Shown here in pieces: positions 40,276 through 50,956 of a DNA stretch of 64,000 nucleotides. The notes beneath the pieces are model-generated. The model was given only the letters and a program-made list of their open reading frames with translations, made no database searches and had not been told where the DNA came from. Source of the DNA: Vibrio metschnikovii CIP 69.14 (GTDB lineage Bacteria; Pseudomonadota; Gammaproteobacteria; Enterobacterales; Vibrionaceae); the NCBI RefSeq assembly GCF_000176155.1, contig NZ_ACZO01000006.1, positions 1,054,001 to 1,118,000 of the forward strand. The letters run 5' to 3'. The translations under genes and the position numbers were made by a program. Position 1 is the first letter of the stretch. Each line of letters opens with the position of its first letter.

Positions 40276-41211
40276 CTAACCGTCTAAATTAATTTGTTTG
40301 ATCAATTCTTCTTGTACACGGTCTGCTTCAGATAAGGGAATTTGACACGTTCCAGCAGCATGATGACCGCCGCCACCGTATTTGAGCATTAACGCACCAA
40401 CATTGGTTTTGGAACTACGATCAAAAATCGATTTACCAGTAGCAAAAACAATATTCTGCTGTTGAAAACCCCACATTTTGTGAATCGAAATATTACAGTG
40501 AGGAAAGAGCGCATAAATAATGAACCGATTACCAGCGTAAATCACCTCTTCATTGGTTAAATCCAATAAAACAAGATTGCGATAGACTTTTCCACAACGT
40601 TGAATCTGTTCTTTAAATTTGACTTCATGCTCGCGATACAGCTCTACCCGCTCCTGAACATCAGGCAGAGCCAAAATTTGCTCAATACTTTGGGTACGAC
40701 AATTCTCAATCAAATTCATCATTAAGTTATAGTTGGATACTCGAAACTCTTTGAATCGGCCGAGCCCAGTGCGAGCATCCATCAAGAAATTTAATAAGTT
40801 CCAACTTTGAGAATCGAGCACTTCATCGCGAGTAAATTGAGCTGAATCGCCTTTATCAACAGCCGCCATCATCTCTATCCATCGTTCTGGAAATACGGAC
40901 TTCCCCCCATAATGATCCCATACCACACGCGCGGCAGAAGGTGCATTCGGGTCAATAACATGATTAGGCCGAGCCCCTTGATTACGAATGGTTTCTGATA
41001 AATGATGGTCAAACACCATATGCGCTTCTTTAACATAAGGTAAATTGGTAACAATATCGTGTTCGGTAATCTCTATCAGTCCATCTTGCATATCTTTCGG
41101 GTGTACAAACTTAATCTCATCAATCAACTCAAGCTGTTTGAGCAATACAGCGCACACCAAACCATCAAAGTCACTTCTCGTGACTAAACGAAATTTTTGT
41201 TGTTGTGACAT
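40276..41211 (-). CDS. DHH-family phosphoesterase (exopolyphosphatase/nanoRNase-like)
   Basis: DHH enzymes cleave phosphate esters or phosphoanhydrides with Mn2+. The start at ATG 41211 follows AAGGA with 7-nt spacing; a TTG two codons upstream is too close to that site. The 311-residue protein has SDFDGLVCAVLL near residues 12-23, the VFDHHLS signature Asp-His-His, and a C-terminal DHHA1 region with GGGGHHAAGTCQI. Vibrio relatives are often labelled exopolyphosphatase, but the real substrate is unclear. It is convergent with the protease gene. Confidence 0.85.
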   Translation of the reverse strand: MSQQQKFRLVTRSDFDGLVCAVLLKQLELIDEIKFVHPKDMQDGLIEITEHDIVTNLPYVKEAHMVFDHHLSETIRNQGARPNHVIDPNAPSAARVVWDHYGGKSVFPERWIEMMAAVDKGDSAQFTRDEVLDSQSWNLLNFLMDARTGLGRFKEFRVSNYNLMMNLIENCRTQSIEQILALPDVQERVELYREHEVKFKEQIQRCGKVYRNLVLLDLTNEEVIYAGNRFIIYALFPHCNISIHKMWGFQQQNIVFATGKSIFDRSSKTNVGALMLKYGGGGHHAAGTCQIPLSEADRVQEELIKQINLDG

Positions 41212-41354
41212 GGCCAATTCCTTTATCTATTTTTTGTTATTCAACGGTGAAGAAACCGGAAAAATAAATACAGCACTCTTTAATATCATCGAGCTTAATA
41301 AAGCTCACCAATGATTGAAAATCAAATAAAACACTCTCTATCTGTTTATAAATC

Positions 41355-41372
41355 GACCCTCTTATGAGGGTC
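41355..41372 (-). terminator. Short hairpin after the first chemoreceptor gene
   Basis: GACCCTC (41355-41361) pairs with GAGGGTC (41366-41372), about 32 bp past the chemoreceptor stop on the minus strand. The following tract is only moderately T-rich. Confidence 0.4.
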
Positions 41373-41403
41373 TATATGATTAATAGGCTTATGCATCAAC
41401 TTA

Positions 41404-43140
41404 TTAAGTTCGAATATGTTTAATCGCAGCATTTAAATCATCAACATTGTGCTGCAAATCCCTAACCACTGGACCAAGTTGATTGATGGCAATATTCATA
41501 TCAGAAGATAGTGATTTAATATTACTGAGATTACTCGATATCTCATCACTCACTGTTAACTGCTCTTCCGTTGCTGAGGCAATAGAGGTATTAAGCTTAT
41601 GGATTTCAATGGCCGAGTTTTGTATGGTGCCCAATGCTTCATTAGCGGTAGACATATTCGTGCGTGTCGATTGCATTTTATCGGCACTGGAACGAATGGT
41701 TTTGGTAGACTGCTCCGCTTTTTCTTGCAGCGCAGAAATCATGGTTTCAATTTCACCCGTTGACTGTTGAGTTCGCTGGGCAAGAGAGCGAACTTCATCA
41801 GCGACAACCGCAAACCCACGCCCTTGCTCACCGGCACGAGCCGCCTCAATCGCCGCATTCAATGCTAGTAAGTTGGTTTGTTCGGCAATAGCCTTAATGA
41901 CGTCAAGCACATTACCAACATTATTCGATTCATTCGCCAATTGCTGAATCACCTCAGACGTTTTGGTAAATTCGCTTTCCAGCTCACCAAACTCATGAGT
42001 CGTTTTATCAAATACCTGCTTACTGGTGCTGGCTTCTTTTTCTGCACTACCGGCGTACTGCTCAGCCATCGTAGTACTTTCAGCAACGGTAGACAATGCC
42101 GAGGTCATCTCTTCCATAGCGGTAGCCGCCATTTCTAGCTCTTGGCTCTGCTGATTCGCCACTTTTGCATTTTGCTCAGTCACATCACGAATCGTGTCTG
42201 AGATAGCAGAGATAGTATGGTTAACTTGGTTAATTTTGGTAATGGTCGAAGAATAGCTAACCAAGACTTTGTTGATAGTCGAACCAATGATCCCGAGTTC
42301 ATTATTACTCTTATCATCCACTCGTAGGGTTAAATCTGAATCTTTATCGACTTTTTGGAGCAAGGTTGCCATGCTGTCTATCGGTTTCACGACCTTACGA
42401 TTGACAATGAAGTAGCCAAGAATGGCAATCACAAAGACAATCACTAATGAGATATTACCGATCAATACGGTATTTTTTACTTTCTGTGCGGCCTCATTCA
42501 TCTGTTGACTGGTACGATTCTCCAGTTCAGTAAAAAACTTATCAATTGGAGCCATGATTTTGGCTTTTTCTTGATGGTATTGATTACTGTGTAATAACTC
42601 GATGGCCATATTACGATCCGGCGCTCTTCTGACGGTATAATTCCCACTCGCATCAGCAAACAGTCCTTTAACCGCATTCATGGCTTTGACTTCCATGTTA
42701 ACTAACGCATCGGAGTTAGCTTGAGCTTCTCTCAGTAAGCGAAACTCTTGTTCAGTAAAGCCTAGATCACTCATCATTTGATTAAGCGAAATAGCCTTAC
42801 CATCTCGTTTCGGTTTTTGACCATGTTGTAAAACAAGATCCCAATAAATGGTGTGGTAATTTTCTGGGCGGGGTTTGTTTCCGTTACGAATATCTAAAAT
42901 ATCCATATACATTTTTTCGTACTTTTCATCACCGGTGACGACATAAGTACGTCCTAAACGGGTTAAATCATCAGAGCTTTGGCGAAGTTCATCTGCCGCT
43001 TGATAGGATTGATAGCGAACTTGCGCCATATGCTCAACTTGGTGCATTAGTCCATTGAGCTGCAATACGGTTAAGACACTGATAATAATACCCGCACCAA
43101 TCACAGCAAATACGAGCTTCATAGTATTGTTGATAGTCAT
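41404..43140 (-). CDS. Methyl-accepting chemotaxis protein
   Basis: This 578-residue chemoreceptor has TM1 at about 9-30, a helical periplasmic sensor of about 190 residues, TM2 at about 224-247, and HAMP ([16 protein letters not shown] on). The signalling domain has the hairpin tip [32 protein letters not shown], where CheA and CheW bind. The sensor shows no Cache motifs and contains [21 protein letters not shown], as in helical-bundle sensors. No C-terminal CheR-tether pentapeptide is visible. The ligand is unknown. Confidence 0.93.
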   Translation of the reverse strand: MTINNTMKLVFAVIGAGIIISVLTVLQLNGLMHQVEHMAQVRYQSYQAADELRQSSDDLTRLGRTYVVTGDEKYEKMYMDILDIRNGNKPRPENYHTIYWDLVLQHGQKPKRDGKAISLNQMMSDLGFTEQEFRLLREAQANSDALVNMEVKAMNAVKGLFADASGNYTVRRAPDRNMAIELLHSNQYHQEKAKIMAPIDKFFTELENRTSQQMNEAAQKVKNTVLIGNISLVIVFVIAILGYFIVNRKVVKPIDSMATLLQKVDKDSDLTLRVDDKSNNELGIIGSTINKVLVSYSSTITKINQVNHTISAISDTIRDVTEQNAKVANQQSQELEMAATAMEEMTSALSTVAESTTMAEQYAGSAEKEASTSKQVFDKTTHEFGELESEFTKTSEVIQQLANESNNVGNVLDVIKAIAEQTNLLALNAAIEAARAGEQGRGFAVVADEVRSLAQRTQQSTGEIETMISALQEKAEQSTKTIRSSADKMQSTRTNMSTANEALGTIQNSAIEIHKLNTSIASATEEQLTVSDEISSNLSNIKSLSSDMNIAINQLGPVVRDLQHNVDDLNAAIKHIRT

Positions 43141-43399
43141 AACACTGCCTCTTTGTTTTTATCAACGAAAATAAATTAAGCCGTATTGTTTTTATTATTA
43201 CTATCAGCATAGAACAGGGTGATGATTCATGAAGGACTTTTTCTGACTTGTGAGAGAAAAAGGAGTACTCATTCTCGCTTGCACCCTCTTTATAATGGCT
43301 AACAACAGAAAGACTGTAGAGGTAGAAATAGCTAGTATGTTTGTGAATAATGAATACACTATCCCTGAGACTGAACAGCGCATAGAGACCGTCACTATC

Positions 43400-43873
43400 A
43401 TGAATACTTTTACCCATTACCAAAGCCCTTTTGGGGTCATGACGCTACAGGCTTGCCCACAAGGATTATTGGGCGCTTGGTTTGCTACCGAAACCACCAT
43501 GCCAACAGACTTAGGTATCGAGTCCGCATACTGCCCGCTACTTATCGATACCATACAACAGCTAGAGGAATATTTTACTGGCAAGCGCACTCAATTTTGT
43601 TTGCCTTTAGCTGCCAAAGGAACGCCATTCCAGCGATCGGTTTGGCAAACACTGTGCAAAATCCCTTATGGAGAGACATGGAGCTATCAGCAGTTGGCTG
43701 AGGCAATCGGTAACCCGAAAGCCGTCAGAGCGGTAGGATTAGCCAACGGAAAAAATCCACTTTCCATTATCGTTCCCTGCCATAGAGTGATTGGAAAAAA
43801 TGGCAAACTAACGGGCTATGCGGGAGGCATAGAGCGCAAAGCAGGCTTATTAGCATTAGAAAAAGGTGATTAA
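43400..43873 (+). CDS. ogt: Methylated-DNA--[protein]-cysteine S-methyltransferase
   Basis: Ogt removes O6-alkyl groups from guanine by irreversible transfer to its own cysteine. ATG at 43400 ([17 protein letters not shown]) gives 157 residues, the usual length for stand-alone enzymes. The frame is open 50 codons further upstream, but that part has no family resemblance. The acceptor C127 lies in the invariant PCHRVIG, after [20 protein letters not shown] and [16 protein letters not shown]. The ribosome site is weak, fitting low expression. It is monocistronic. Confidence 0.93.
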   Translation: MNTFTHYQSPFGVMTLQACPQGLLGAWFATETTMPTDLGIESAYCPLLIDTIQQLEEYFTGKRTQFCLPLAAKGTPFQRSVWQTLCKIPYGETWSYQQLAEAIGNPKAVRAVGLANGKNPLSIIVPCHRVIGKNGKLTGYAGGIERKAGLLALEKGD

Positions 43874-43900
43874 GTACTGGATACTAAAGCGCTCTCTGTA

Positions 43901-44077
43901 TTACTTTTGTTCGGCTTCTAGACGCTCAATCTGCTTGTACATCTCATCCGCTTCAAAGGTGAGCTGTGAGTAGGTACGAATATCCCCTTTTCTCTGCGCC
44001 AGCATCGCATTTTCGAACTTCAGAGCATTTTGTTTTCTAAGCTTTTTGGTTGGGTCAGATTTAAATATTGAAAACAT
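43901..44077 (-). CDS. Small DUF6435-like protein
   Basis: A 58-residue frame starts at ATG 44077 after AAGGA with good spacing: MFSIFKSDPTKKLRKQNALK... ending ERLEAEQK. It is highly charged and helical, with an MLAQRKGDIRTYSQLTFEADEMYKQI core. It matches my memory of a widespread Vibrio/gamma-proteobacterial small family (DUF6435). Function is unknown. It is convergent with ogt, 27 bp away. Confidence 0.8.
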   Translation of the reverse strand: MFSIFKSDPTKKLRKQNALKFENAMLAQRKGDIRTYSQLTFEADEMYKQIERLEAEQK

Positions 44078-44287
44078 TCAACCATTCCTTGATTTGATAA
44101 TTGGTTGTTATCAATTTCTACGTACGATCCGTAACCTTAGATCATCGGTATAACATAACGTTTAATGACGCTAACGGTTTCTAAAAATACAAATCGTTTA
44201 ATAAGAAAAAAGCGCAAGCAAACTTGAATCTGCTCACGCCTTAAATCACGATAATATGATGAATGATACGCTAATTAGCGCTACATT

Positions 44288-44668
44288 TTACTCTCCATCA
44301 ATATCGCAATTAGTACAACTTTGCAGGGCGATTTCGTGTTCAAATACAATCGACTCGCTACCATCGACTAACAGTTCTGCGATCTCATCCGCCACTTCTT
44401 GCGCATCTTCGGCTTCAACTTGGTCAGCAAGCTCTTCTTCAGAGTAACCAAAGAAATTAAGCAACAAATAATCACGCGCTTCGTCTTTCGTGCACGTCAC
44501 CTTAACCGAAAGATCCGGTTCGATGCTGTCTTGCGCCGTGATTGTCGCCACTTGTGCTAATACGTCCTCTTTCATCATCGCCGTTAACCAACCCAAATCA
44601 GTACTGACTGTGGTTTTTTTACAGTTAAAACAAGGGAGTGGATGAAAGTAATATTGAAAATTAGTCAT
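44288..44668 (-). CDS. Acidic protein with two CxxC pairs, function unknown
   Basis: This 126-residue soluble protein has a CFNC pair at about residues 13-16 and a CTNC pair near the C-terminus, which together could bind one zinc. Between them lies an acidic helical stretch rich in E, D and A (GYSEEELADQVEAEDAQEVADEIAELL). The start at 44668 follows the purine-rich AAAGAAGAAAT. I do not recognise the family with confidence. It is monocistronic. Confidence 0.72.
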   Translation of the reverse strand: MTNFQYYFHPLPCFNCKKTTVSTDLGWLTAMMKEDVLAQVATITAQDSIEPDLSVKVTCTKDEARDYLLLNFFGYSEEELADQVEAEDAQEVADEIAELLVDGSESIVFEHEIALQSCTNCDIDGE

Positions 44669-45032
44669 GGGTTATTTCTTCTTTGTTTGTTATCTAGCAA
44701 GATTATCCGCGTTTTGATAAAAAATACCATCTCTATATACCCAAACAACTTTGGCTACAGCTTTAAGCTGAATGGATAACAGACAGTTAAAATGACTAAA
44801 GGCTTGCGTTTCAGTGACGTCTCACCGCCCTTGCCTTATCTATAGTGCTGAAATTAACCTCTTTAACAACAACGTATTCATGCATGATTGGCATAAAAGC
44901 TAGACACTGTACACAACTTAACAAACTTACTTCTTTGGTCTAATTTACAGAACTCAGTATCATTTGTTACTGTAGATAAATATGAAATCTTAATCATATT
45001 ATTATTTGGTCATATATCAAGGAGTGATGTTT
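44669..45032. other. Intergenic region upstream of the Cache chemoreceptor
   Basis: These 364 bases hold an ERIC left-end fragment and the chemoreceptor promoter region. I find no gene in it. Confidence 0.4.
44736..44772. repeat. ERIC left-end fragment
   Basis: TATACCCAAACAACTTTGGC continues into AGCTTTAAGCTGAATGG. Only the left terminal arm resembles ERIC; core and right arm are absent. Confidence 0.55.
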
Positions 45033-46673
45033 ATGACTTATGTTAGTCTGCGCCGACTTTCTATCCGTAATCGTCTATTTTTACTTACTGCCATCATTCT
45101 GGTCATGCTTGCCGTACCTTTTGCAATTACGGTCAAAGACTACCGAGCCGATCTGATGCGAGAAAAACAAACCCAAACACAGTACTTAGTCGAGAGCGCT
45201 TATACTTTAATGGAATATTATGCTCAGCAAGCAGATCAAGGCACACTTAGCACTGAGCAGGCACAACATGCAGCAAAAAAAGCAATAGCTCAATTACGTT
45301 ATGGAACCAATGATTATTTCTGGATTAATGATACGCATCCCACTATGGTCATGCACCCAATGCAACCCCAGATGAATGGTCAGAGTTTACGCAATTTTAA
45401 AGACCCTAACGGAAAAGCCCTTTTTGTAGAAATGGCTAATATAACCCAGCAAAATCAACAAGGAGTCGTCGAATATCAGTGGCCAAAACCAGGGTCGAGT
45501 TATCCAGTAGATAAAATTTCCTATGTTAAACAATTTAAACCTTGGGGCTGGGTAATCGGCACAGGCATCTATGTCGATGATGTAAATGCGCTAATAATGG
45601 CTCGACTAAGTTCGATTGTTGTTTGGATCATTGGAACGCTAGTTCTTTTACTTGCCTTTGCCAGTCTAATTGGGCGCAGCATTACTCAACCTTGTGAGGA
45701 AACACTAGCTCGGCTCAAAGACATTGCTCAAGGCGAAGGCGATCTTACTCGCCAGTTAACAGTCACTGGTAAAGATGAACTGGCTCAAATTGGTGAGGCG
45801 TTCAATCTCTTCACTAATAAAATTCGCCATATCATCCAAAACATTACCCCGATCACCGAGAGTGTTACTGGCTCAGCGAAGGAATTAACCCAAGTAGCGC
45901 AAAACGCTTCAAGCAAAGCTTATGAGCAACACCAAGCTGTCGACACCGTTGCTTCCGCCATGAATCAACTACATGTGTCAAATCAAGAAGTTGCTCAATC
46001 GGCTTATCAAGCAGAACAATCGGCGCATAATGCAAATCAAGCTGCGAATCAAGGGCAACGAGTGATCACTCAAGCTTCAACCGAAATGCAATATTTGCGC
46101 GACCAGTTGACGCGTACCGAACAAGAAACACAAGCGCTAGCCAGCGAGACTCAATCAGTCAGCGCAGTATTGGAAGTTATACGCGGCGTAGCTGAACAAA
46201 CCAATTTACTGGCACTGAACGCTGCCATTGAAGCAGCACGTGCCGGTGAACAAGGGCGTGGTTTTGCGGTGGTTGCTGATGAGGTACGGACTTTAGCAAC
46301 TCGCACCCAAGCCAGTACCAATGAAATTGAGCAAATCATTTCTGGCCTACAAAAGAAAGCTCAAAACGTCTGTCAATCGATGACACAAACGCAACAGCAA
46401 TCACACGTCACTCAGCAACAAGCAGAACAGGCGCAGCAAATGCTCAATGAGATTGAAACGCAGATTAAAACGATCTTGGCTTTCAACCAGCATATCGCTA
46501 GTGCAAGTAGCCAGCAATCTGAGGCCACCAATGAAATTACTCGTAATTTAACTCAGATTGCTGAGCATAGCACCCAAGCTACCGCACAAGCCAATCAAGT
46601 CGCTACCGCAAGTGAACAGTTGATGGAAAACGGTCAGCAACTAGCACGTAGTTTTGCTGTGTTTAAAACTTGA
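45033..46673 (+). CDS. Methyl-accepting chemotaxis protein with single-Cache (sCache_2) sensor
   Basis: ATG at 45033 lies 8 nt after AAGGAG and gives 546 residues. TM1 is at about 14-34. The periplasmic Cache domain carries the family signatures [20 protein letters not shown] and [17 protein letters not shown], typical of carboxylate or small organic-acid sensors. TM2 (about 190-212), HAMP and the signalling tip [32 protein letters not shown] follow. No adjacent chemotaxis genes are present. The ligand is not deducible. Confidence 0.94.
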   Translation: MTYVSLRRLSIRNRLFLLTAIILVMLAVPFAITVKDYRADLMREKQTQTQYLVESAYTLMEYYAQQADQGTLSTEQAQHAAKKAIAQLRYGTNDYFWINDTHPTMVMHPMQPQMNGQSLRNFKDPNGKALFVEMANITQQNQQGVVEYQWPKPGSSYPVDKISYVKQFKPWGWVIGTGIYVDDVNALIMARLSSIVVWIIGTLVLLLAFASLIGRSITQPCEETLARLKDIAQGEGDLTRQLTVTGKDELAQIGEAFNLFTNKIRHIIQNITPITESVTGSAKELTQVAQNASSKAYEQHQAVDTVASAMNQLHVSNQEVAQSAYQAEQSAHNANQAANQGQRVITQASTEMQYLRDQLTRTEQETQALASETQSVSAVLEVIRGVAEQTNLLALNAAIEAARAGEQGRGFAVVADEVRTLATRTQASTNEIEQIISGLQKKAQNVCQSMTQTQQQSHVTQQQAEQAQQMLNEIETQIKTILAFNQHIASASSQQSEATNEITRNLTQIAEHSTQATAQANQVATASEQLMENGQQLARSFAVFKT

Positions 46674-46777
46674 TATTGTGGTATCTCTATGACGTGTAAG
46701 AGAGCTATAGTGCTTATCTTAATTATTGAACGCGGCTTACCCTTTAGGAGAACGGTATAATAGTCTCCAGAAATTAA

Positions 46778-46792
46778 TGATAATAAATATCA
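46778..46792. promoter_or_regulatory. Fur box upstream of the TonB-dependent receptor
   Basis: TGATAATAAATATCA (46778-46792) matches the 7-1-7 Fur consensus TGATAAT-n-ATTATCA at 13 of 14 defined positions. It lies about 75 bp before the receptor start, so iron repression is very likely. Confidence 0.8.
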
Positions 46793-46866
46793 ATTGCATT
46801 TACAGAAAGGGGAAAGGTTCCTATAATCAGTCGCTTTAATAATAACGACAAAAGTAAATAGTTACC

Positions 46867-49047
46867 ATGCTCACTGATTTTCCTATTTCTTGTAAAATAA
46901 GCTTAATCTCGTTGGTTGTATTCCACAGCATTCCTCTTCACGCGACTGAAAAAGCCGATGAATCCATTGAGGTGCTTGGTGTACGTTACGCCAAACCGAT
47001 CACCATCGCTAAGCCCGCACAAACCACTATTGATTTTGATCAGATTGAAGAACAGCAATACGCCAACTTCGCAGAATTGGTTGGATCAGTGCCTGGCGCG
47101 ACACTGGATGGTGGGGCACGCTCCGGAGGTGAACGGATTAATATTCATGGCTTCAGCGACCCTAGCGACCTTGCAGTGTACGTTGACGGTGCCCCGATCG
47201 GCTTTCAACAGTATCGCTATGGAACCTTCTTTTTTGATCCATTCTTAATTGGCGAAACAGAAATTATTAAAGGCACTCACGATTACCGAGCAATCAATGG
47301 TAAGTTTGGTGGGACCATTCGCGTTAAAACGAAAACGGTTGATGACCTCCTAGGCCACGGACAGAACTTCGGTACTCGTGTTTCTACCGGTTACAATACC
47401 AACGGTAATGAAAATAGCCAAACCTTAAGTGTCTACGGACGCACTGATACCGGTTTTTATTTCTTAGCGAATGGTTCAATCAAAGATTCTAAAGATACAC
47501 AAGTGGGTGGTGGTGAAACGGTTGATTATTCAGCGTTTGAACAAAACAATCTACTATTGAAAACGGGTTATCAAAGCTATCATCATCAATTGAATATTAT
47601 TAGTACACGCTACCGCGATGAGGGACGTAAACCTTGGGCTAACCGGCGTGGAAAAATGCCAGAAATCTCTGACTTCAACATCAAAAAATATGGTTCACTT
47701 GAAGCGGCACAGTACGCAAATACGGCGTATAATACTTACCAAGACAATACCACCACCTTGTCATACCGCTTTATTCCTTCTAATCCTTATATCGACTTCA
47801 CACTAACCGCAGCGCGTTCCAAAAACGAACGTCATTGGGTGCGGCCAGATATTGCCTTTGAAAAAATGTTTGTTTCCGTTGGCAATTATGGGCACGAATC
47901 TTGGCTCAGTTATCAACGCGACTACTTAGATATTTCCAACCGATCGAGCTTTATCGATCATGAGCTGGTGGTAGGGCTACAATATGAAAAAACGGATCGT
48001 CAGTCACTCGTTTATAATGCATCTTATAAAACGAAAGCAGAGAAAAACTATGGTTGGTATACGCCCTACTTTGAACCATCAGGTGAACAATCCACTTATG
48101 CCGTGTATGTTGCCGATCACTATCGCCTAAGCGATGCACTGCGCATTATTCCCTCATTGCGCTATGAGTACATAGAAAGTCAGGGTGAAGGTAACTCGGC
48201 ACCCGATTACAATGATCCGAATGCCGGACATGATTACAGCAAAACTACACATCAAGGTTTAAGTCCTCGTTTAGAAGTGCACTATCAATCAACGCCAAAT
48301 ACGCTGCTTAATTTCTCTTATGCCTATGCGCTCAAAGCACCAACCATTGATGACCTCTATTCGGTGCAGTTTGCTCTGGCCAGCGCCCCCGCCACAGCAC
48401 GTGATTTAAAGGTATCACGTATTCATGCTTATCAAGCAAGTGTCATTCACAATACCAAGGATCTCATTGGTGATAATAGTACCCTCGCCACAGAGTTGAC
48501 GGTATTTTTCAACGATATCAATAATAACGTTAGCAATCGACAAGGGGTAAACTTAGACAAAGAAAGCGATAAGTTACAAAGCTGGAATACTAATCTCGAT
48601 GGCTACACAATTTATGGTTTCGATTGGATTTCTCAATATCGTTGGCGCAATTTCTATTCTGACTTTTCAGCCAGTTATGCTCGCGGTAAAAATAAAGGCA
48701 GTTTAAAAGATTCGACGGGAGCCGATGAGAACCGCCCCAATGTACCACCTCTTAATATCAACCTAGGCATAGGTTATGAGTGGATAGACGGTTTACGCAC
48801 TGGATGGAAGGTGCGCTGGTACGATGCTCAAAACAAAACCGAAAAGGACAGCATGTTATCTAACCTGCCCAGCAGTCAATACACATTGCAAGATATCTAC
48901 CTTCACTGGGATGTCAAACCAGTCGCAGGGCTACGCACAGGTCTAGTGATAAAAAACTTGACTGACCGCTACTACGAGCCTTATTTGATGAATGGTGTAC
49001 CCGCACTTGGGCGAGAAATTAAACTACACCTTAGTTATCAATATTAA
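46867..49047 (+). CDS. TonB-dependent outer membrane receptor, iron-regulated (heme/siderophore type)
   Basis: This 726-residue protein has an N-terminal signal (about 1-26, ending IPLHA) and a TonB-box-like ESIEVLGV. The plug domain holds LVGSVPGATLDGGARSGGERINIHGF and VYVDGAPIGF. A 22-strand barrel follows, ending in LHLSYQY with the terminal aromatic. A region reading YALKAPTIDDLY resembles the FRAP box of heme receptors, but a clear NPNL box is missing, so heme is only one option. The Fur box upstream shows an iron role. No tonB-exbBD or periplasmic transport genes are adjacent. A strong terminator follows. Confidence 0.9.
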   Translation: MLTDFPISCKISLISLVVFHSIPLHATEKADESIEVLGVRYAKPITIAKPAQTTIDFDQIEEQQYANFAELVGSVPGATLDGGARSGGERINIHGFSDPSDLAVYVDGAPIGFQQYRYGTFFFDPFLIGETEIIKGTHDYRAINGKFGGTIRVKTKTVDDLLGHGQNFGTRVSTGYNTNGNENSQTLSVYGRTDTGFYFLANGSIKDSKDTQVGGGETVDYSAFEQNNLLLKTGYQSYHHQLNIISTRYRDEGRKPWANRRGKMPEISDFNIKKYGSLEAAQYANTAYNTYQDNTTTLSYRFIPSNPYIDFTLTAARSKNERHWVRPDIAFEKMFVSVGNYGHESWLSYQRDYLDISNRSSFIDHELVVGLQYEKTDRQSLVYNASYKTKAEKNYGWYTPYFEPSGEQSTYAVYVADHYRLSDALRIIPSLRYEYIESQGEGNSAPDYNDPNAGHDYSKTTHQGLSPRLEVHYQSTPNTLLNFSYAYALKAPTIDDLYSVQFALASAPATARDLKVSRIHAYQASVIHNTKDLIGDNSTLATELTVFFNDINNNVSNRQGVNLDKESDKLQSWNTNLDGYTIYGFDWISQYRWRNFYSDFSASYARGKNKGSLKDSTGADENRPNVPPLNINLGIGYEWIDGLRTGWKVRWYDAQNKTEKDSMLSNLPSSQYTLQDIYLHWDVKPVAGLRTGLVIKNLTDRYYEPYLMNGVPALGREIKLHLSYQY

Positions 49048-49070
49048 CTCCCTTTCCTGTTTTTCCGGAT

Positions 49071-49104
49071 CTAAAAGAGAGAGCAACGTGGCTCTCTCTT
49101 TTAG
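49071..49104. terminator. Strong bidirectional terminator after the TonB receptor
   Basis: CTAAAAGAGAGAGC (49071-49084) pairs perfectly over 14 bp with GCTCTCTCTTTTAG (49091-49104) around a 6-nt loop. Confidence 0.85.
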
Positions 49105-49314
49105 ATTGATTGCTTACCATCCGATGTGTGAATATTTTGAACCGCTTGTAAAAAGATAAAAGCTAACTAAGCGCTCCTGCTTGATCACGAGTGACAGCTG
49201 GCTTAAGTTTAACCATAATCCAAAGCGCACATAAACTTATAACACCCTTTGACGATTACCGTTGCCCATGTTCCTTTTATAAAGTGTGTTCTTTAAAACA
49301 TTTTGATTTTATTT

Positions 49315-50181
49315 TTATGGGGTGGGCACACACTCTCCCATCTCTTTCTGTAGCCAATGCTGAAACTTAAGTTCAAGCTCTGACAGCATTTTCTCTTGAC
49401 TCAGTAGAATATAGTTATATCCAGACTTAACAAATCCAAAGGGCGCAATAAGATTACCACGCTCAATCTCATCCACGACTAAAGGATAGGAGCCCATCAC
49501 TGCACCTAACCCATCGATGGCGGCTTGGATACAGAAATAGAAATGAGCGAAAGATTGTACAGCATTATCTCTCATGTCATAGTGTCCAACACTCATCATC
49601 CACTCTCGCCAAGCATTAGGCCTAGTATGACTATGTAGCAATTTCACTGTGCTCAAATCATCCTGTACTTGCTGCCAATAATCGGGGGAGAACACCGGAC
49701 CGACCCACTCCTCTACCAATGTAGTTTTTGGATATAAATACAAAGGCTCAAAATCATCCCGCCGAATTGCCATTGAAAGTCCTGTTGAACCGAGTGTCAC
49801 AGGACCTCCCGCGGTCGAAAGTCGCACATCAGCATCACTCTCGTCATTGAAAGTAGATAATCTAGGCATTAGCCAACGCATGGTTAAAGTCGGTTCGCAC
49901 GACACTTCTAAGCATCGATTTTTCTCTTGGACAAGCTTAGTTACGCCACTTTCTAGTATGGCAAAGGCTTGCTGAGTATGATCTTTGAGTATCTTTCCTT
50001 CTTTAGTAAGAAGTAAGTTCCGCCCTTGCTTATAAAACAAAGGTAAAGAGAGGTAATTTTCCAACACTTTGATCTGCTTACTGACAGCACCATGGGTAAT
50101 ATTGAGTTTATCTGCCGTTTCAGTAAAACTCGTCGAAAATGCAGCCACATGGAAAACATGAAAAGCTTTAAGATGCCTCAT
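49315..50181 (-). CDS. LysR-family regulator (GcvA-like), divergent from an amino-acid exporter
   Basis: This 288-residue regulator has an N-terminal winged helix-turn-helix (RHLKAFHVFHVAAFSTSFTETADKLNITHGAVSKQIKVLE) that resembles the GcvA subgroup, then a two-lobed effector domain. It shares a 100-bp divergent promoter region with the LysE-type exporter at 50283, the classic layout of LysG/ArgP-controlled exporters. The effector is probably an amino acid (inference). Confidence 0.9.
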   Translation of the reverse strand: MRHLKAFHVFHVAAFSTSFTETADKLNITHGAVSKQIKVLENYLSLPLFYKQGRNLLLTKEGKILKDHTQQAFAILESGVTKLVQEKNRCLEVSCEPTLTMRWLMPRLSTFNDESDADVRLSTAGGPVTLGSTGLSMAIRRDDFEPLYLYPKTTLVEEWVGPVFSPDYWQQVQDDLSTVKLLHSHTRPNAWREWMMSVGHYDMRDNAVQSFAHFYFCIQAAIDGLGAVMGSYPLVVDEIERGNLIAPFGFVKSGYNYILLSQEKMLSELELKFQHWLQKEMGECVPTP

Positions 50182-50282
50182 GTGTGAAATTTTCTCACAG
50201 TTACAAGAATTTGTTTCGATTATAGTCTGTCATTAGTTTTCCTACAATTGCATCATCAAAAACCATCAAAACAGGAACAACT

Positions 50283-50897
50283 ATGGAGATTTTTAGTCTT
50301 GCCTTATTAGGCGTTCTTATTGTTGTGAGTCCAGGTGTAGATTTTGTCCTAGTGCTCAAAAATAGTCTCAATCAAGGTAGACAAGCAGGGATTTATAGCG
50401 CCATCGGGATCAGTCTAGCCATTTCAATACACATCGCCTACTCCATGCTTGGGATCAGTTATTTAATTTCACAGAATGAATGGTTATTTAGTTTGATCCG
50501 TTACTTGGGAGCGGCGTACTTAGTGTATCTTGGTTTAAAAGGAATTTTCAGTTCTTCCCACCAACCAGAAAACAATGCCCCCCAATACACAGCTACTCAA
50601 CAAGTTTGGCCATTTTTCTTACAAGGGTTTCTGTGCAATGTACTCAATCCAAAAACTATGTTGTTTTTCCTAAGCATTTTCAGCCAAGTCATCGACCCAG
50701 ACTCAGCAACACAACATCTAGCCTTAATGTATGGGGGATACATGATTGTGCTACATGGTATTTGGTTTTCAATTATCGCGGTCTTATTTACCTCACCGAA
50801 ACTGCAAGCTTTACTGCTGGGTGTAAAGCATAGATTGAATCAAGCCTGTGGGATAGGGTTAGTGCTATTTGGAACCATATTGGGGCTGAAGACATAA
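50283..50897 (+). CDS. LysE/RhtB-family amino-acid exporter
   Basis: This 204-residue protein has about six membrane segments and the family N-terminus LGVLIVVSPGVDFVLVLKNSLNQGRQAGIYSAIGISLA. Also conserved are LIRYLGAAYLVYLGLKGI and GFLCNVLNPKTMLFFLSIF. Members export basic amino acids, homoserine lactone or threonine. ATG at 50283 follows an ACAGGAAC ribosome site. It is divergent from and probably controlled by the LysR gene at 49315. Confidence 0.92.
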   Translation: MEIFSLALLGVLIVVSPGVDFVLVLKNSLNQGRQAGIYSAIGISLAISIHIAYSMLGISYLISQNEWLFSLIRYLGAAYLVYLGLKGIFSSSHQPENNAPQYTATQQVWPFFLQGFLCNVLNPKTMLFFLSIFSQVIDPDSATQHLALMYGGYMIVLHGIWFSIIAVLFTSPKLQALLLGVKHRLNQACGIGLVLFGTILGLKT

Positions 50898-50956
50898 CGA
50901 GTAAACCGTGTTTTAAGGGTACTCTGGAAGTGATACAAACCTCTCTAGAGAAGACT

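Noticed and set aside
41404..46673. Strong similarity between the two chemoreceptor genes as a DNA repeat
   Set aside because: Similarity is limited to the universally conserved signalling tip; sensors and flanks differ.
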